This document shows positions 4,894 through 5,033 of a stretch of DNA of 5,033 nucleotides, one piece after another. The first letter of the stretch is position 1; every line of letters starts with the position of its first letter. This DNA comes from Methanobacterium sp. GTDB lineage: Archaea > Methanobacteriota > Methanobacteria > Methanobacteriales > Methanobacteriaceae. Made by a program: the position numbers and the translations under genes. The stretch is taken from the NCBI GenBank assembly GCA_003151535.1, contig PLXT01000133.1:1-5033 (forward strand), read 5' to 3'. Below the pieces are notes generated by a model. It saw only the letters and a list, made by a program, of their open reading frames with translations, was not told where the DNA came from and made no database searches.

Positions 4894-5033
4894 ATATCTA
4901 CTAGAATAACAGGTGGAAAATTCAATGAAGAAAACTATTTAGGGGACGTACAATTTTTAAATAAATCTGTACATCAACCTTTTCCTGAAATGCAAATACC
5001 TGAGAATATAGAGGTTGTCAAGTTAGTGGGTGT
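4894..5033 (+). CDS. Partial reading frame with an ATA codon at the expected start (runs off the right edge)
   Basis: The frame after the TAA at 4891-4893 is open to the end of the window: ATA, then STRITGGKFNEENYLGDVQ, then FLNKSVHQPFPEMQIPENIE and VVKLVG. GGGGGG at 4881-4886 lies exactly 7 bases before the ATA, the spacing of a normal ribosome binding site. No ATG, GTG or TTG occurs in this frame before the ATG at codon 34. A mutated start (ATG to ATA), a true ATA start, or loss of frame from the ATG at 4887 (deleting one A in the AAA at 4892-4894 would join ATG TTA to ATA TCT) would all fit. The product is hydrophilic and I do not recognise the family. It may be co-transcribed with the 89-residue gene. 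Confidence 0.5.
   Translation, partial: MSTRITGGKFNEENYLGDVQFLNKSVHQPFPEMQIPENIEVVKLVG

Noticed and set aside
4925..4942. ATG at 4925 as the start of the right-edge gene
   Set aside because: It opens only five codons (MKKTI) before a TAG and is in a different frame from the long open one.

Overview
The window is very AT-rich. It carries archaeal expression signals (TATA-like boxes 20-45 bases before starts, GGAGGTGA-type ribosome binding sites) and protein families typical of methanogenic archaea. The seven-TM/PAS/PAS/HisKA_2 histidine kinase and the DHPS-like metallo-beta-lactamase-fold protein look most like Methanobacterium or a close relative. This assignment is inference from protein character, not from a marker gene.

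Layout, left to right. At the left edge is the first 60 codons of an MFS transporter on the minus strand (start at 180). Its upstream region holds a small mobile-element-like insertion (222-328) with 15-bp imperfect terminal inverted repeats and a perfect 5-bp target duplication (AGATA). A cluster of palindromes (346-388) follows, then a strong ribosome binding site that serves only a 10-codon reading frame (494-526). At 579-1037 (+) is a small membrane-anchored protein with a SHOCT-like helical segment, followed by a hairpin/T-tract terminator (1065-1094).

A metallo-beta-lactamase-fold gene on the minus strand (1217-2144) is broken twice: one base is missing at an A5 run, and a 5-bp unit (GGATG on the coding strand) is present three times where two would keep the frame. 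Undoing both lesions gives a continuous 307-residue protein with all expected motifs and a canonical C-terminus. Upstream of it on the same strand (2241-4271) is an intact 676-residue sensor histidine kinase with no response regulator in view.

The divergent gap 4272-4586 holds promoters, a 13-bp-stem hairpin (4418-4463) and repeated T8 tracts. It is followed by an unrecognised 89-residue protein (4587-4856, +). At the right edge a reading frame (4894-5033, +) has a GGGGGG ribosome binding site at ideal spacing but an ATA codon where the start should be.

No conserved defence system, CRISPR array, rRNA or tRNA is visible. The window reads as an accessory or decaying region around a sensor kinase: a pseudogene, a MITE-like insertion, a possible lost start codon and several small orphan genes.
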